A stretch of 64,000 bases of DNA, taken from positions 16,730 through 80,729 of the forward strand of contig JAWVCW010000018.1 in the NCBI GenBank assembly GCA_033857955.1. Direction: 5' to 3'. The notes beneath the pieces are model-generated. The model made no database searches. It was not told where the DNA came from and worked only from the letters and a program-made list of their open reading frames with translations. This document shows, piece by piece, positions 1 to 7,968 of this stretch. A program made the translations under genes and the position numbers. The stretch is from Gaiellasilicea sp033857955. Its GTDB lineage: Bacteria > Actinomycetota > Thermoleophilia > Gaiellales > Gaiellaceae. How positions within the stretch are numbered: position 1 is the stretch's first letter; each line of letters starts with the position of its first letter.

Positions 1-1094
1 TGCACCACTACAACTTCCCGCCCTACTCGGTCGGGGAGACGGGCTTCATGCGAGGCCCGAAGAGGCGGGACATCGGCCACGGTGCGCTGGCGCAGAGGGC
101 GCTCGAGGCGGTCATTCCGCCGGCCGAGGACTTCCCGTACACGATCCGGATCGTCTCCGAGACGCTGGAGTCGAACGGCTCGTCCTCGATGGGCTCGGTG
201 TGCGGCTCGACGCTCGCCCTGATGGATGCGGGCGTGCCGATCAAGGCGCCGGTCTCCGGCATCGCCATGGGCCTCGTCAAGGAGGGTGACGACTACGTCA
301 TCCTCACCGACATCCAGGGCGCCGAGGACCACCTGGGCGACATGGACTTCAAGGTCGCCGGCACACGGGATGGGATCACCGCGCTCCAGATGGACATCAA
401 GATCACCGGCGTCACGCAGGAGATCATGAGCGGTGCGCTCGAGCAGGCGAAGCGGGCGCGCGAATTCATCCTCGACCGGATGCTGGAGGCGTTGCCCGAG
501 GCACGGACGGAGCTTGCTCCGCATGCGCCGCGGATCTCCTCGATCCAGATCAACCCGGACTTCATCGGGATGGTGATCGGCAAGGGCGGCGAGACGATCC
601 GCTCGCTCGAGTCGGAGTACGACGTGCAGATCGACATCGAGGAGGACGGCACGATCCTCGTCTACGCGACCGAGGGCACCAAGGCCGACGCGGCGATCTC
701 CGCGATCGCGGCGCTGACCAAGGAGCCCGAGGTGGGGGACACCTTCACCGGCAAGGTCGTGAAGACGACCCAGTTCGGCGCGTTCGTCGAGCTGAAGAAG
801 GGCACCGACGGCCTGCTCCACGTCTCGAACGTGGGCCCGGGCCGCGTGGCGCACATCGAGGACGTCATGGCCCGCGGCGACGTGGTCGACGTGCTCGTGC
901 AGGAGGTGGACAAGGCACGCGGCCGGATCGGCCTCAAGCTCGTCCACAAGCACGAGGACGGACGGCTCGTCGAGCCGGAGGAGCTGATCGAGCGGGCGAA
1001 GAGCGCCCCGCCGCGGCCTCCGGAGGAGGAGCGCCCGCGCCGCGACGGCGATCGCGGTCGCGGTGGACGCGACCGCGGCCCGCGCCGCGACTAG
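1..1094 (+). CDS. pnp: Polyribonucleotide nucleotidyltransferase (PNPase), 3' part
   Basis: This is the C-terminal 363 residues of PNPase; the 5' end lies outside the window and the frame is open from base 3. PNPase degrades RNA 3'-to-5' with phosphate, releasing nucleoside diphosphates. Visible parts in order are most of the second RNase PH core (ESNGSSSMGSVCGS, then DIQGAEDHLGDMDF and ALQMDIKI, which carry the acidic catalytic residues), a KH domain with the loop GMVIGKGGETIR, an S1 domain (GDTFTGKVVKTTQFGAFVEL), and a basic Arg/Gly/Asp-rich tail. The tail probably binds RNA or partner proteins. It is followed by a strong hairpin terminator and then the M16 peptidase gene, the usual actinobacterial neighbour. 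RNase J and RNase Y are also in this window. Confidence 0.97.
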   Translation, partial: HHYNFPPYSVGETGFMRGPKRRDIGHGALAQRALEAVIPPAEDFPYTIRIVSETLESNGSSSMGSVCGSTLALMDAGVPIKAPVSGIAMGLVKEGDDYVILTDIQGAEDHLGDMDFKVAGTRDGITALQMDIKITGVTQEIMSGALEQAKRAREFILDRMLEALPEARTELAPHAPRISSIQINPDFIGMVIGKGGETIRSLESEYDVQIDIEEDGTILVYATEGTKADAAISAIAALTKEPEVGDTFTGKVVKTTQFGAFVELKKGTDGLLHVSNVGPGRVAHIEDVMARGDVVDVLVQEVDKARGRIGLKLVHKHEDGRLVEPEELIERAKSAPPRPPEEERPRRDGDRGRGGRDRGPRRD

Positions 1095-1104
1095 GCAGTG
1101 ACCC

Positions 1105-1136
1105 GAGGGGGCGGCGCGAGCCGCCCCCTCGTCTTT
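1105..1136 (+). terminator. Rho-independent terminator after pnp
   Basis: A perfect 10-bp GC stem (GAGGGGGCGG at 1105-1114 with its complement at 1121-1130, 6-nt loop) is followed by GTCTTT. It begins 11 nt after the pnp stop codon. Its position means the downstream peptidase should start at 1158, not at the GTG at 1098 that lies before the hairpin. Confidence 0.8.
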
Positions 1137-1145
1137 GGCCGCCAG

Positions 1146-1151
1146 TACGAT
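1146..1151 (+). promoter_or_regulatory. -10 element (TACGAT) of the M16 peptidase gene
   Basis: TACGAT ends 6 nt before the GTG at 1158. There is no Shine-Dalgarno sequence, so transcription probably starts at or next to the start codon (leaderless). It sits just downstream of the pnp terminator. Confidence 0.5.
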
Positions 1152-1157
1152 CAGGCG

Positions 1158-2444
1158 GTGCAGGAATACGACCTCTCGACGCTCCCCACCGGGGAGCGCG
1201 TCATCTCCGAGTACGTCCCGAGTGTCCGCTCGGTCTCGCTCGGCTTCTGGATCGGCACGGGCTCGCGGGACGAGACCGACTCGCGCGCCGGGGTCTCTCA
1301 CTTCATCGAGCACCTGCTCTTCAAGGGCACCGGCACGCACACGGCTCAGGAGATCGCCGAGATCTTCGACGGGCTCGGCGGCGAGCTGAACGCCGCCACC
1401 TCGCGGGAGACGACGCTCGTCTACGCGCGCGTCCCCGACGACCGGCTCGAGCCGGCGCTCGACGTGATCGTCGGCATGGTCTACGACCCGGCGTTCGCCG
1501 AGGTCGACGCCGAGCGCGAGGTCGTGCTCGAGGAGATCGCGATGGTGGACGACAATCCGCAGGACCTGGTGCACGACATCGTGGCGGAGGCGGTCTTCGG
1601 CGCTCATCCGCTCGGGCGGCCCGTGATCGGCCGCGCCGAGGTGATTTCGTCCGTGTCGGCACGCGCGCTGGCGGCGTACCACCGGACGGTGTACGCCCAC
1701 GACAACATCGTCGTTGCGGCGGCGGGAAACGTGAAGCACGAGCGGGTACTCGAGCTGCTCGCGGCTCGGATCCCGAAGACGCAGACCCCCGCGCGGCGCG
1801 CGCGCAAGCCGTTCGCGCGCACTCCGGCGCCGGGCTACCGCTTTCAGCGCAAGACGACGGAGCAGTATCACGTCTGCCTCGGCGCACCAGGGATCTCGCG
1901 ACTCGACGACCGCCGCTTCGCGGCGTCCCTGCTCGACTCGATCCTCGGCGGCTCGGCGTCGTCGCGCCTCTTCCAGGAGATCCGCGAGAAGCGGGGCATG
2001 GCGTACTCGGTCTACAGCTTTGCTTCGCAGTACTCGGACTCCGGCCAGATCGGGCTCTACGTCGGCACGCGGGAGGAGAATCTCGTGGAGTGCCTCGAGA
2101 TCGTGGCGCGGGAGCTCGGCGACGTGTCGGCCGGCAACGTGCGACCAGGCGAGCTCGAGCGCGCCAAGGAGAACCTGAAGGGGCGGATGCTGCTCTCGAT
2201 GGAGTCGACGTCGAACCGCATGAGCCGCCTCGGCAAGTCGCTGATCACCGGTTCCGAGCTGCTCCAGCTGGATGAGATCGTGGAACGCGTCGAAGCGGTG
2301 ACGAGCGAGGACGTGGCCGGTGTCGCCGGCGACCTGCTCCGGCTCGACCGCCTCTCGGCAGCCGGGATCGGGCCGAGCGAGGCGCGCTTCAAGGCGGCCG
2401 TGCAGCGGGTCAACCCGGCACTCGTCGGGCGCAAAGCCGCATGA
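1158..2444 (+). CDS. M16 family zinc metallopeptidase (PepR-like)
   Basis: This 428-residue protein is a pitrilysin/processing-peptidase relative. The inverted zinc motif HFIEH (HxxEH) lies near residue 48, and the downstream glutamate is in REVVLEEIAMVDD. The C-terminal M16 half contains GGSASSRLFQEIREKRGMAY, typical of the family. Such enzymes cleave peptides in a clamshell dimer. The order pnp - M16 peptidase - dapB is conserved in actinobacteria. GTG at 1158 was chosen because it follows the pnp terminator and has TACGAT six bases upstream; the frame is open further upstream to 1098, but that would put the hairpin in the coding region. The 3' end overlaps dapB by four bases (ATGA). The substrate is unknown. 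Confidence 0.93.
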   Translation: MQEYDLSTLPTGERVISEYVPSVRSVSLGFWIGTGSRDETDSRAGVSHFIEHLLFKGTGTHTAQEIAEIFDGLGGELNAATSRETTLVYARVPDDRLEPALDVIVGMVYDPAFAEVDAEREVVLEEIAMVDDNPQDLVHDIVAEAVFGAHPLGRPVIGRAEVISSVSARALAAYHRTVYAHDNIVVAAAGNVKHERVLELLAARIPKTQTPARRARKPFARTPAPGYRFQRKTTEQYHVCLGAPGISRLDDRRFAASLLDSILGGSASSRLFQEIREKRGMAYSVYSFASQYSDSGQIGLYVGTREENLVECLEIVARELGDVSAGNVRPGELERAKENLKGRMLLSMESTSNRMSRLGKSLITGSELLQLDEIVERVEAVTSEDVAGVAGDLLRLDRLSAAGIGPSEARFKAAVQRVNPALVGRKAA

Positions 2445-3049
2445 AGGTCTTTCTGTTGGGCCGGCACGGGAGGGTCGGCTCCGTGCTCGCGCCGGCGCTG
2501 CAGGAGGCGGGCCACGAGCTCGTCGACTCGAGCGAGGAGGCCGACGCGGCCGTCGACTTCACACGCCCGGAGGCCGTGGAGGAGAATGTCCGCGCCTGCC
2601 TCGAGAACGGCGTGCCGGTGGTCGTGGGGACGTCAGGCTTCGACCTGGAGCGAGTGGCTGCGCTCGCAACCGAGCATGACCTGCCGGTCTTCTATGCGCC
2701 CAACTTCGCGCTCGGAGCGGTGCTGATGATGCGGCTTGCCGAGGAGGCCGGGAAGGTCATGCCGCACGCCGAGATCGTCGAGCTGCACCACGAGACGAAG
2801 CTGGACGCACCCTCGGGCACGGCGAAGGCGACCGCCGAGCGCTTGCCGGGCGAAACACCGATCCACTCGGTGCGCCTGCCCGGCCTCGTCGCGCACCAGG
2901 AGGTGATCTTCGGCGGCCCGGGGCAGACGCTGACGATCCGGCACGACACGACCTCCCGCGAAGCGTTCGTGCCGGGCGTCCTGCTCGCGCTGGAGAAGCT
3001 GCACACTCTGCCGCCGAGCCTGACGGTCGGGCTCGACGAGCTCCTCTAG
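2441..3049 (+). CDS. dapB: 4-hydroxy-tetrahydrodipicolinate reductase, compact form
   Basis: DapB reduces 4-hydroxy-tetrahydrodipicolinate with NAD(P)H in the DAP/lysine pathway. Recognisable blocks are the nucleotide-binding turn GRHGRVG, AVDFTRPEAV, VVGTSGF, APNFALGAVL, the catalytic and substrate motif ELHHETKLDAPSGTA, and the C-terminal FVPGVLLAL. At 202 residues it is clearly shorter than usual DapB (about 245-270). Compared with the mycobacterial type it lacks the segment between the first Rossmann strand and the VVIDFT strand, and a loop before the HSVRLPGLVAHQE block. The catalytic residues are kept. The ATG overlaps the upstream stop, so it is translationally coupled to the peptidase gene. 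Confidence 0.93.
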   Translation: MKVFLLGRHGRVGSVLAPALQEAGHELVDSSEEADAAVDFTRPEAVEENVRACLENGVPVVVGTSGFDLERVAALATEHDLPVFYAPNFALGAVLMMRLAEEAGKVMPHAEIVELHHETKLDAPSGTAKATAERLPGETPIHSVRLPGLVAHQEVIFGGPGQTLTIRHDTTSREAFVPGVLLALEKLHTLPPSLTVGLDELL

Positions 3050-3191
3050 CTAGTACCGCGCGGCCCAGCTCACGCTCGACCGTCAGCCTGCTGACCGCCG
3101 CAGTGGTCACGGGCGACTCCGCCCGAGTCGTATGCGTGGGCCGCGCCGCGCGACTCTGGTCTGTTGAGGCACTTTTGTCAAGATCGGGTTC

Positions 3192-3683
3192 GTGATCGAG
3201 TTCCTCGTCGGCGATCTCACGGAGCAGCGGGTGGACGCCATCGTCAACGCGGCAAATAGCTCGCTCCTCGGCGGCGGCGGCGTCGACGGGGCGATCCACC
3301 GTGCGGGCGGGCCGGAGATACTCGCCGAGTGCCGTCTCCTCGGCGGCTGCGACACCGGTGACGCGAAGGCAACGACGGCCGGGCTGTTGCCTTCTCGCTG
3401 GGTGATCCACACGGTGGGACCCGTCTGGCAGGGCGGCAAGGCCGGCGAGCCGGCGCTGCTCGCGTCGGCGCACCGGCGCTCGCTGGAGGTCGCGCGCGAC
3501 CTCGGGGCACGCACCGTCGCCTTCCCTGCGATCTCGTGCGGGATCTACGGCTATCCACCGGAGCTGGCGGCGCCGGTGGCGATCGAGGCCGCCCGCTCGT
3601 TCGAGCCCGAGTTCGAGCGGATCACGTTCGTCTTCCTCGCCGATGCTCTCCGCCAGGTTTTCGAGCGCGCGGCGCGAATGTAG
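3192..3683 (+). CDS. Macro-domain protein, probable O-acetyl-ADP-ribose deacetylase
   Basis: This 163-residue protein is a single macro domain. Signature parts are GDLTEQRVDAIVNAANSSL near the N-terminus, the GGGGVDGAIHRAGG loop that grips the ADP-ribose phosphates, and AFPAISCGIYGYP. Close relatives (YmdB/MacroD type) remove acetyl from O-acetyl-ADP-ribose or ADP-ribose from acidic residues. The GTG start at 3192 is inferred because MIEFLVGDLTE fits the family start. A weak -10-like CAAGAT ends seven bases before it. It stands between dapB and dapA without an obvious metabolic link. The 142-nt gap upstream holds no gene. Confidence 0.9.
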   Translation: MIEFLVGDLTEQRVDAIVNAANSSLLGGGGVDGAIHRAGGPEILAECRLLGGCDTGDAKATTAGLLPSRWVIHTVGPVWQGGKAGEPALLASAHRRSLEVARDLGARTVAFPAISCGIYGYPPELAAPVAIEAARSFEPEFERITFVFLADALRQVFERAARM

Positions 3684-3686
3684 GAT
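3681..3686 (+). promoter_or_regulatory. -10 element (TAGGAT) of dapA
   Basis: TAGGAT overlaps the TAG stop of the macro-domain gene and ends 6 nt before the dapA GTG. No ribosome-binding site is present, so dapA is probably leaderless. Confidence 0.5.
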
Positions 3687-3692
3687 CCAGAC

Positions 3693-4574
3693 GTGCTCGG
3701 CGAGCTGCTGACCGCGATGGTGACCCCGTTCAGGCGCGACGGCTCGGTCGACCTGGAGAGCTTCCGCGCGCTTGCGCGCCACCTCGTGGACAGCGGCTCC
3801 GACGGCCTCGTCGTCACCGGCACGACGGGCGAGAGCCCGACACTCTCCGACGACGAGCGCTTCGAGCTCTACGCCGCCGCCCTCGACGAAGTGGGGGACC
3901 GGGCGACTGTCGTCGCGGGCACCGGCACGTACGACACGCGTCACTCGGTTCACCTGACGGAACGGGCGCACGAGCTCGGCGTCGACGCCTTCCTGATCGT
4001 GACGCCGTACTACTCGAAGCCGCCGCAGCGCGGGATCGTGGCGCACTTCGAGGCGGTGGCCGCCGCGACCGACCGGCCGATCGTCGTCTACAACATCCCA
4101 AGTCGTGTCGTCGTCAACATCGAGCCGGAGACGATCTCTCGGCTCGCGGAGACCGGAAACATCCACGCGGTCAAGCAGGCGAACGACGATCTCGCGCAGG
4201 CTCGGCACATCGTCGAGACCGGCCTCGATCTCTACGCCGGCGACGACCACCTGATCCTCCCCTTCCTCGAGCTCGGCGCCGTCGGCGGCGTCAGCGTGCA
4301 CGCGCACGTCGTCGGGCCGCAGGTGAAGGAGCTGATCAGGCTCTGGAAGTCGGGCGAGCACGAGGCGGCACGGAATCTCGACCGGGAGCTGCTTCCCTCG
4401 ATCGAGCTCCTGCGCGTCGTCGGCAACCCGATTGCGATCAAGGCTGCGTTGAACCTGCTCGGGCACGAGGTCGGCGGCCACCGGCTGCCGCTCGTCGAGG
4501 CAACCCACGACGAGCGCGACCGCGTTCGCGACTGTCTCGCGCGGCTCGGCCTGCTCCAGCCCGCCGTCGCCTAA
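3693..4574 (+). CDS. dapA: 4-hydroxy-tetrahydrodipicolinate synthase
   Basis: DapA condenses pyruvate with aspartate semialdehyde, the first committed step to DAP and lysine. The protein is a 293-residue TIM barrel of normal length. Visible motifs are TAMVTPF at the start, the pyruvate-binding TGTTGESPTL, the catalytic tyrosine in VVYNIPSRV, and the Schiff-base lysine in HAVKQAND (this strand is more usually G-x-K-E-A). The GTG at 3693 is preceded by a -10-like TAGGAT at a 6-nt distance. Five other DAP-pathway genes (dapB, dapF, dapD, dapC, dapE) are in the same window. Confidence 0.95.
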   Translation: MLGELLTAMVTPFRRDGSVDLESFRALARHLVDSGSDGLVVTGTTGESPTLSDDERFELYAAALDEVGDRATVVAGTGTYDTRHSVHLTERAHELGVDAFLIVTPYYSKPPQRGIVAHFEAVAAATDRPIVVYNIPSRVVVNIEPETISRLAETGNIHAVKQANDDLAQARHIVETGLDLYAGDDHLILPFLELGAVGGVSVHAHVVGPQVKELIRLWKSGEHEAARNLDRELLPSIELLRVVGNPIAIKAALNLLGHEVGGHRLPLVEATHDERDRVRDCLARLGLLQPAVA

Positions 4575-4595
4575 CTACGACGGTCACCCCGCGCG

Positions 4596-4601
4596 TACAC
4601 T
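4596..4601 (+). promoter_or_regulatory. -10 element (TACACT) of rnj
   Basis: TACACT ends 6 nt before the GTG start of the RNase J gene in the 33-nt gap after dapA. No Shine-Dalgarno sequence is present. Confidence 0.45.
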
Positions 4602-4607
4602 CCGCGC

Positions 4608-6251
4608 GTGAGCCTGCGGATCATCCCACTGGGCGGCCTCGGCGAGGTCGGCAAGAACATGACCGTGTACGAGCACGGCGACGAGATCGTCGTCGTCGAT
4701 GCGGGCCTCGCGTTCCCACGCGACGAGCATCTCGGCGTCGACCTCGTCCTGCCGGACATCGGCTACCTGCGCGACCGCCGCGTCAACGCGGTCGTCCTCA
4801 CGCACGGGCACGAGGACCACGTGGGCGGGCTGCCCTATCTGCTCCGCGAGGTCGACTGCGACAAGGTGATCGCGACGAAGCTGACGCTAGGCCTGATCAA
4901 GTCGAAGCTCGACGAGCACGGCCTTTCCGCCTCGACCCGGCTGGAGGAGGCTGAGACCGGGAAGAAGATCCAGGTCGGTTCGTTCACGCTCGACTTCGTC
5001 CGCGTCGCGCACTCGATCCCCGACTGCGTCGCGGTCGTCCTCGAGACGGACGCCGGCCGCGTCGTGCACACGGGCGACTGGAAGCTCGACCACACTCCCG
5101 TCGACGGCCTCAAGACCGACGTCGGCCGCCTGGCCGAGCTCGGCAACCTGGGCGTCGACCTGATGCTCGGCGACTCGACGAACGCCGAGCGCCCCGGGAT
5201 GACAGGGTCGGAGCGGCTCGTCGGCGAAGCGTTTCGCACGCTGATCCCGCTGCGCAAGGGCCGGATCCTCGTCGTCTCGTTCGCGTCGAACGTCCACCGG
5301 ATGCAGCAGGCGATCGACGTCGCGATCCAGGTCGGCCGGAAGGTCGCGATCGTCGGGCGGTCGATGCGGAAGAACCTCAACATCGCCCGCACCCTCGGCT
5401 ATCTCGACGTGCCGGAGCACATCCTGATCAAGCCGCAGGAAGCGATGGCGCTGCCCCCCGGCCAGGTGATGATCCTCTGCACCGGCAGCCAGGGCGAGCC
5501 GATGTCCGCGCTCACGCGCATCGCCTACAACGACCACCCGTCGGTCTCGATCGAGCGCGGCGACACCGTGATCCTCTCGGCGAAGCCGGTTCCGGGCAAC
5601 GAATTGCGCGTTCACGATTCGATCAACCGGCTCGCGAAAATGGGCGCCGAGGTGCTGCACCAGGAGATCGCGCCGGTGCACGTCTCGGGCCACGCGTGCT
5701 CGGAGGAGATGCGCACGATGCTCTCGCTGCTGCGTCCACGTGCCGTGATGCCCGTTCACGGCGAGTACCGGATGCTCGCGGCCCACGGCCAGCTGTCGCT
5801 GGAGTCCGGTGTCCCCGCCGAGGCGATCATCATCGCCGAGAACGGCTCGGTCGTCGAGCTCGAGCCCGGCAAGACGCCTCGGATCGTCGATCGGATCGAA
5901 GCCGGCGTCACGTTCGTGGACGGCCTCGGCGTCGGAGACGTGCGGGACGTGGCCCTGCGTGACCGCCGCCGGCTCTCCGAGGACGGCGTGCTGATCATCG
6001 TCACGACTCTCGCGAGCACGAACGGCGGCTCGACCGCGCCGCCCGAGCTGATCGCGCGCGGCTTCGGCGACTCCGAGGACCTGATCGACGACCTTCGGGA
6101 CGAAGCCGGCCGGGTGCTCGAGGACCTGGCGGCCGACGACATCACCGAGATCAAGCTGCTGCAGGAGCACCTGCACGACGCTGTCGGGCAAATGATCTAC
6201 GACAGAACGCGCCGGCGGCCGATGATTCTCCCCGTGGTCATCGAGGTCTAG
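4608..6251 (+). CDS. rnj: Ribonuclease J
   Basis: A 547-residue metallo-beta-lactamase/beta-CASP nuclease that acts as 5'-3' exonuclease and endonuclease in mRNA decay and rRNA processing. Metal ligands are in THGHEDHVGG (residues about 64-73) and HTGDWKLD. The beta-CASP part contains GDSTNAERPG, SFASNVHRMQQ and CTGSQGEPMSAL, and the distal histidine is in HVSGHAC. The C-terminal dimerisation domain ends with RRPMILPVVIEV. Length and motif order are standard. The dapA-rnj order is conserved in actinobacteria, where ftsK normally follows closely; here about 16.6 kb of extra genes lie between rnj and ftsK. Confidence 0.96.
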   Translation: MSLRIIPLGGLGEVGKNMTVYEHGDEIVVVDAGLAFPRDEHLGVDLVLPDIGYLRDRRVNAVVLTHGHEDHVGGLPYLLREVDCDKVIATKLTLGLIKSKLDEHGLSASTRLEEAETGKKIQVGSFTLDFVRVAHSIPDCVAVVLETDAGRVVHTGDWKLDHTPVDGLKTDVGRLAELGNLGVDLMLGDSTNAERPGMTGSERLVGEAFRTLIPLRKGRILVVSFASNVHRMQQAIDVAIQVGRKVAIVGRSMRKNLNIARTLGYLDVPEHILIKPQEAMALPPGQVMILCTGSQGEPMSALTRIAYNDHPSVSIERGDTVILSAKPVPGNELRVHDSINRLAKMGAEVLHQEIAPVHVSGHACSEEMRTMLSLLRPRAVMPVHGEYRMLAAHGQLSLESGVPAEAIIIAENGSVVELEPGKTPRIVDRIEAGVTFVDGLGVGDVRDVALRDRRRLSEDGVLIIVTTLASTNGGSTAPPELIARGFGDSEDLIDDLRDEAGRVLEDLAADDITEIKLLQEHLHDAVGQMIYDRTRRRPMILPVVIEV

Positions 6252-6262
6252 GCAGCGTAGGC

Positions 6263-6850
6263 TTGACGGAGCTGCCCAGGAGCGGAGGTGCCGGCTTTGC
6301 CGGGGCCGGAGCGGGAACAGGTTGGCCCGACGTCCTCGTCGGCCACGCTGCGAGTGAGCTGACTGCGCGGCGACTGATCGCGCAGCTCCGCGCGTGCGAG
6401 GCGGCTGCGTTGGCGTTCTGCCGGCTGCTCGAGCGCTGGGGGAGGGGAGAGGCGCAGCCGGCGACCGCAGGCGGGCGCGAGGCCGCGCTCCGGCACGCCG
6501 CCGACCGCGTCGAGACGGCGCTCGCCGGGCTCGAAGCCCCGCTCGGCCGCTACCTGCTCGAGCTCGAGGCCGACCAGGCCGAGGGCCGCTCGTGGTACAT
6601 GGGGCCCGGCGCCGGTGAGCTCGTCGAGTGGAAGGCGGTACTCATGCGCGCAGGCGTCCACGCCAGTCCGACCCGAGTCGCCGCCGCGTATCTGGAGCTC
6701 GCCGTGCTCGTCCGCGCCCTGCAGGGGCTCTCCGACGCGGCGAGGCTCGACGCCCCGCCGGACGCGTCCTCGCTCTGGGCCGGCCTCTTCGACCTTCGCG
6801 ACACCCTGCTCGGATCGACCGTGAACGACCTGCGGGCCCTCGCCGCCTGA
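6263..6850 (+). CDS. Hypothetical helical protein
   Basis: This 195-residue protein is not recognised. It is rich in Ala, Leu, Arg and Glu and should be mostly alpha-helical, with no signal peptide and no membrane segment. Its most distinctive stretch is GRSWYMGPGAGELVEWKAVL near the middle. It starts 11 nt after rnj, using TTG at 6263; a CTG at 6272 would place the TAGGCT hexamer (6258-6263) at the spacing seen at other leaderless genes here. It is followed by the palindromic sites at 6853 and 6906, so it may be the last gene of the rnj unit rather than part of the salvage operon. Confidence 0.6.
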   Translation: MTELPRSGGAGFAGAGAGTGWPDVLVGHAASELTARRLIAQLRACEAAALAFCRLLERWGRGEAQPATAGGREAALRHAADRVETALAGLEAPLGRYLLELEADQAEGRSWYMGPGAGELVEWKAVLMRAGVHASPTRVAAAYLELAVLVRALQGLSDAARLDAPPDASSLWAGLFDLRDTLLGSTVNDLRALAA

Positions 6851-6852
6851 CT

Positions 6853-6871
6853 TTGTGTTCCTGTAACACAA
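6853..6871. promoter_or_regulatory. Palindromic operator-like site 1
   Basis: TTGTGTT (6853-6859) and AACACAA (6865-6871) form a perfect 7-bp inverted repeat around a 5-nt centre. It is nearly identical to site 2, whose centre is 54 bp downstream (about five helical turns). Both share the pattern TTGTGTTnCTGnAACACAA. It lies 61 bp upstream of the ribokinase start. Confidence 0.7.
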
Positions 6872-6905
6872 GCTCCTCGTCAACCGCATGGCTCCGCGGA
6901 GAATG

Positions 6906-6926
6906 CTTGTGTTTCTGAAACACAAG
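6906..6926. promoter_or_regulatory. Palindromic operator-like site 2
   Basis: CTTGTGTTT (6906-6914) and AAACACAAG (6918-6926) form a perfect 9-bp inverted repeat around CTG. It ends 5 bp before the ribokinase ATG, a place where a bound repressor would block transcription or initiation. No matching regulator gene is seen in the window. Confidence 0.75.
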
Positions 6927-6931
6927 CTCGC

Positions 6932-7744
6932 ATGAGCCGCCCATCGATCACCGTCGTGGGCTCGGTCAACCTCGACCTCGTCGCGCAGGTGGAGCGGCTG
7001 CCGCGGCCGGGGGAGACCGTCACGGACGCCGTCTTTCGGCGCGTGCCCGGCGGCAAGGGCGCGAACCAGGCGGTGGCGTGCGCCCGGCTCGGAGCCGACG
7101 TGACGCTCGTGTGCTCGGTCGGCGACGACCTCTTCGCCGCCGAGGCACTGCCGCAGGAGGAGCGGCTGACGGTCGACGCCGTTCGTGTCGCCGCGCCCAC
7201 TGGAGTCGCTGTGATCCTCGTCGACGCCGAGGGAGAGAACCAGATCGCGGTCGCGCCCGGAGCAAACGCCGAGGTGCGCAAGCTCGAGCTCCCCGCAAGC
7301 GACGCGGTTCTGACCCAGCTCGAGCTCCCGGACGCGGCGGTGATCGACGCCTGGGAGCAGGCGACGGGGCTCTTCTGCCTGAATGCCGCGCCGGCCCGGC
7401 CGATCGACGTCGACGCCGACCTGACCGTCGTCAACCGCTACGAGCTCGAGGTGCTGAAGCGCCGCGACGGCCTCGTCGCGCTGACGCTCGGCGCAGAGGG
7501 TGCGGTGCTGCTGGAGGACGGCGAGGAGATCGCGCGGGCCGAGCCGCCGCGTGTCGAGGCGGTCGACGGCACCGCTGCCGGCGACGCCTTCACGGCCTGT
7601 CTGCTCGTCTCGCTGCTCGAGGGTCGCGAGCACGAAGAGGCGCTGCGCCGCGCCTGCGCCGCCGGCGCGCTGGCGGCCTCGCGCTTCGGCGCGCAACCGT
7701 CCCTGCCGACTGCGGCGGAGGTAGACGAGATACTCGCGTCGTGA
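6932..7744 (+). CDS. rbsK: Ribokinase-like PfkB sugar kinase
   Basis: A 270-residue PfkB-family kinase, probably ribokinase (ribose + ATP to ribose 5-phosphate). The N-terminal GSVNLDLVAQVERLPRPGET and GGKGANQAVACARLGADV are the ribokinase signature. The C-terminal catalytic block is DGTAAGDAFTACLL, with the base Asp in AAGDAF (usually GAGD). It is shorter than the usual ~300 residues, with a reduced middle part. Next in the operon are a small membrane protein and a nucleoside hydrolase, which supports the job of capturing the ribose released from nucleosides. Two palindromes directly upstream suggest repressor control. Confidence 0.88.
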   Translation: MSRPSITVVGSVNLDLVAQVERLPRPGETVTDAVFRRVPGGKGANQAVACARLGADVTLVCSVGDDLFAAEALPQEERLTVDAVRVAAPTGVAVILVDAEGENQIAVAPGANAEVRKLELPASDAVLTQLELPDAAVIDAWEQATGLFCLNAAPARPIDVDADLTVVNRYELEVLKRRDGLVALTLGAEGAVLLEDGEEIARAEPPRVEAVDGTAAGDAFTACLLVSLLEGREHEEALRRACAAGALAASRFGAQPSLPTAAEVDEILAS

Positions 7745-7968
7745 TCGACTTCTTCAGAGACGCGCCTGCGGGCGCGATTGTGCTCTTGATCGCCGGAGCC
7801 CTACTGCTTGCAATCGACCTTCCTCTCCGTCTTCGCTGGAAAGCGCGCGTCACGGGGATGACGGATGGGCCGGCCCAAGAGGACTCTCGCCCGCTCCTGC
7901 CGCTCGTGGTCGGGCCGGTCGGGTGGGTTCTTCTGATTGGCGGCCTCGCCTGGTATGTACTCGGCTGA
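7741..7968 (+). CDS. Small membrane protein, two predicted TM helices
   Basis: A 75-residue protein starting at GTG 7741, overlapping the ribokinase stop by four bases (GTGA). It has two hydrophobic segments, IVLLIAGALLLAI and GPVGWVLLIGGLAWYVLG, separated by a charged loop. The nucleoside hydrolase ATG overlaps its stop codon by one base (TGATG), so it is locked into the operon. The function is unknown; this general shape is common among small membrane proteins of high-GC actinobacteria. Confidence 0.7.
   Translation: MIDFFRDAPAGAIVLLIAGALLLAIDLPLRLRWKARVTGMTDGPAQEDSRPLLPLVVGPVGWVLLIGGLAWYVLG

Noticed and set aside
1098..1157. GTG at 1098 as start of the M16 peptidase
   Set aside because: This stretch holds the pnp terminator hairpin; a close -10 box and normal family start favour 1158.
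2757..4508. A 583-codon minus-strand frame opposite dapB, the macro gene and dapA
   Set aside because: Low-complexity composition typical of an antisense frame; all plus-strand genes in the area have strong family evidence.
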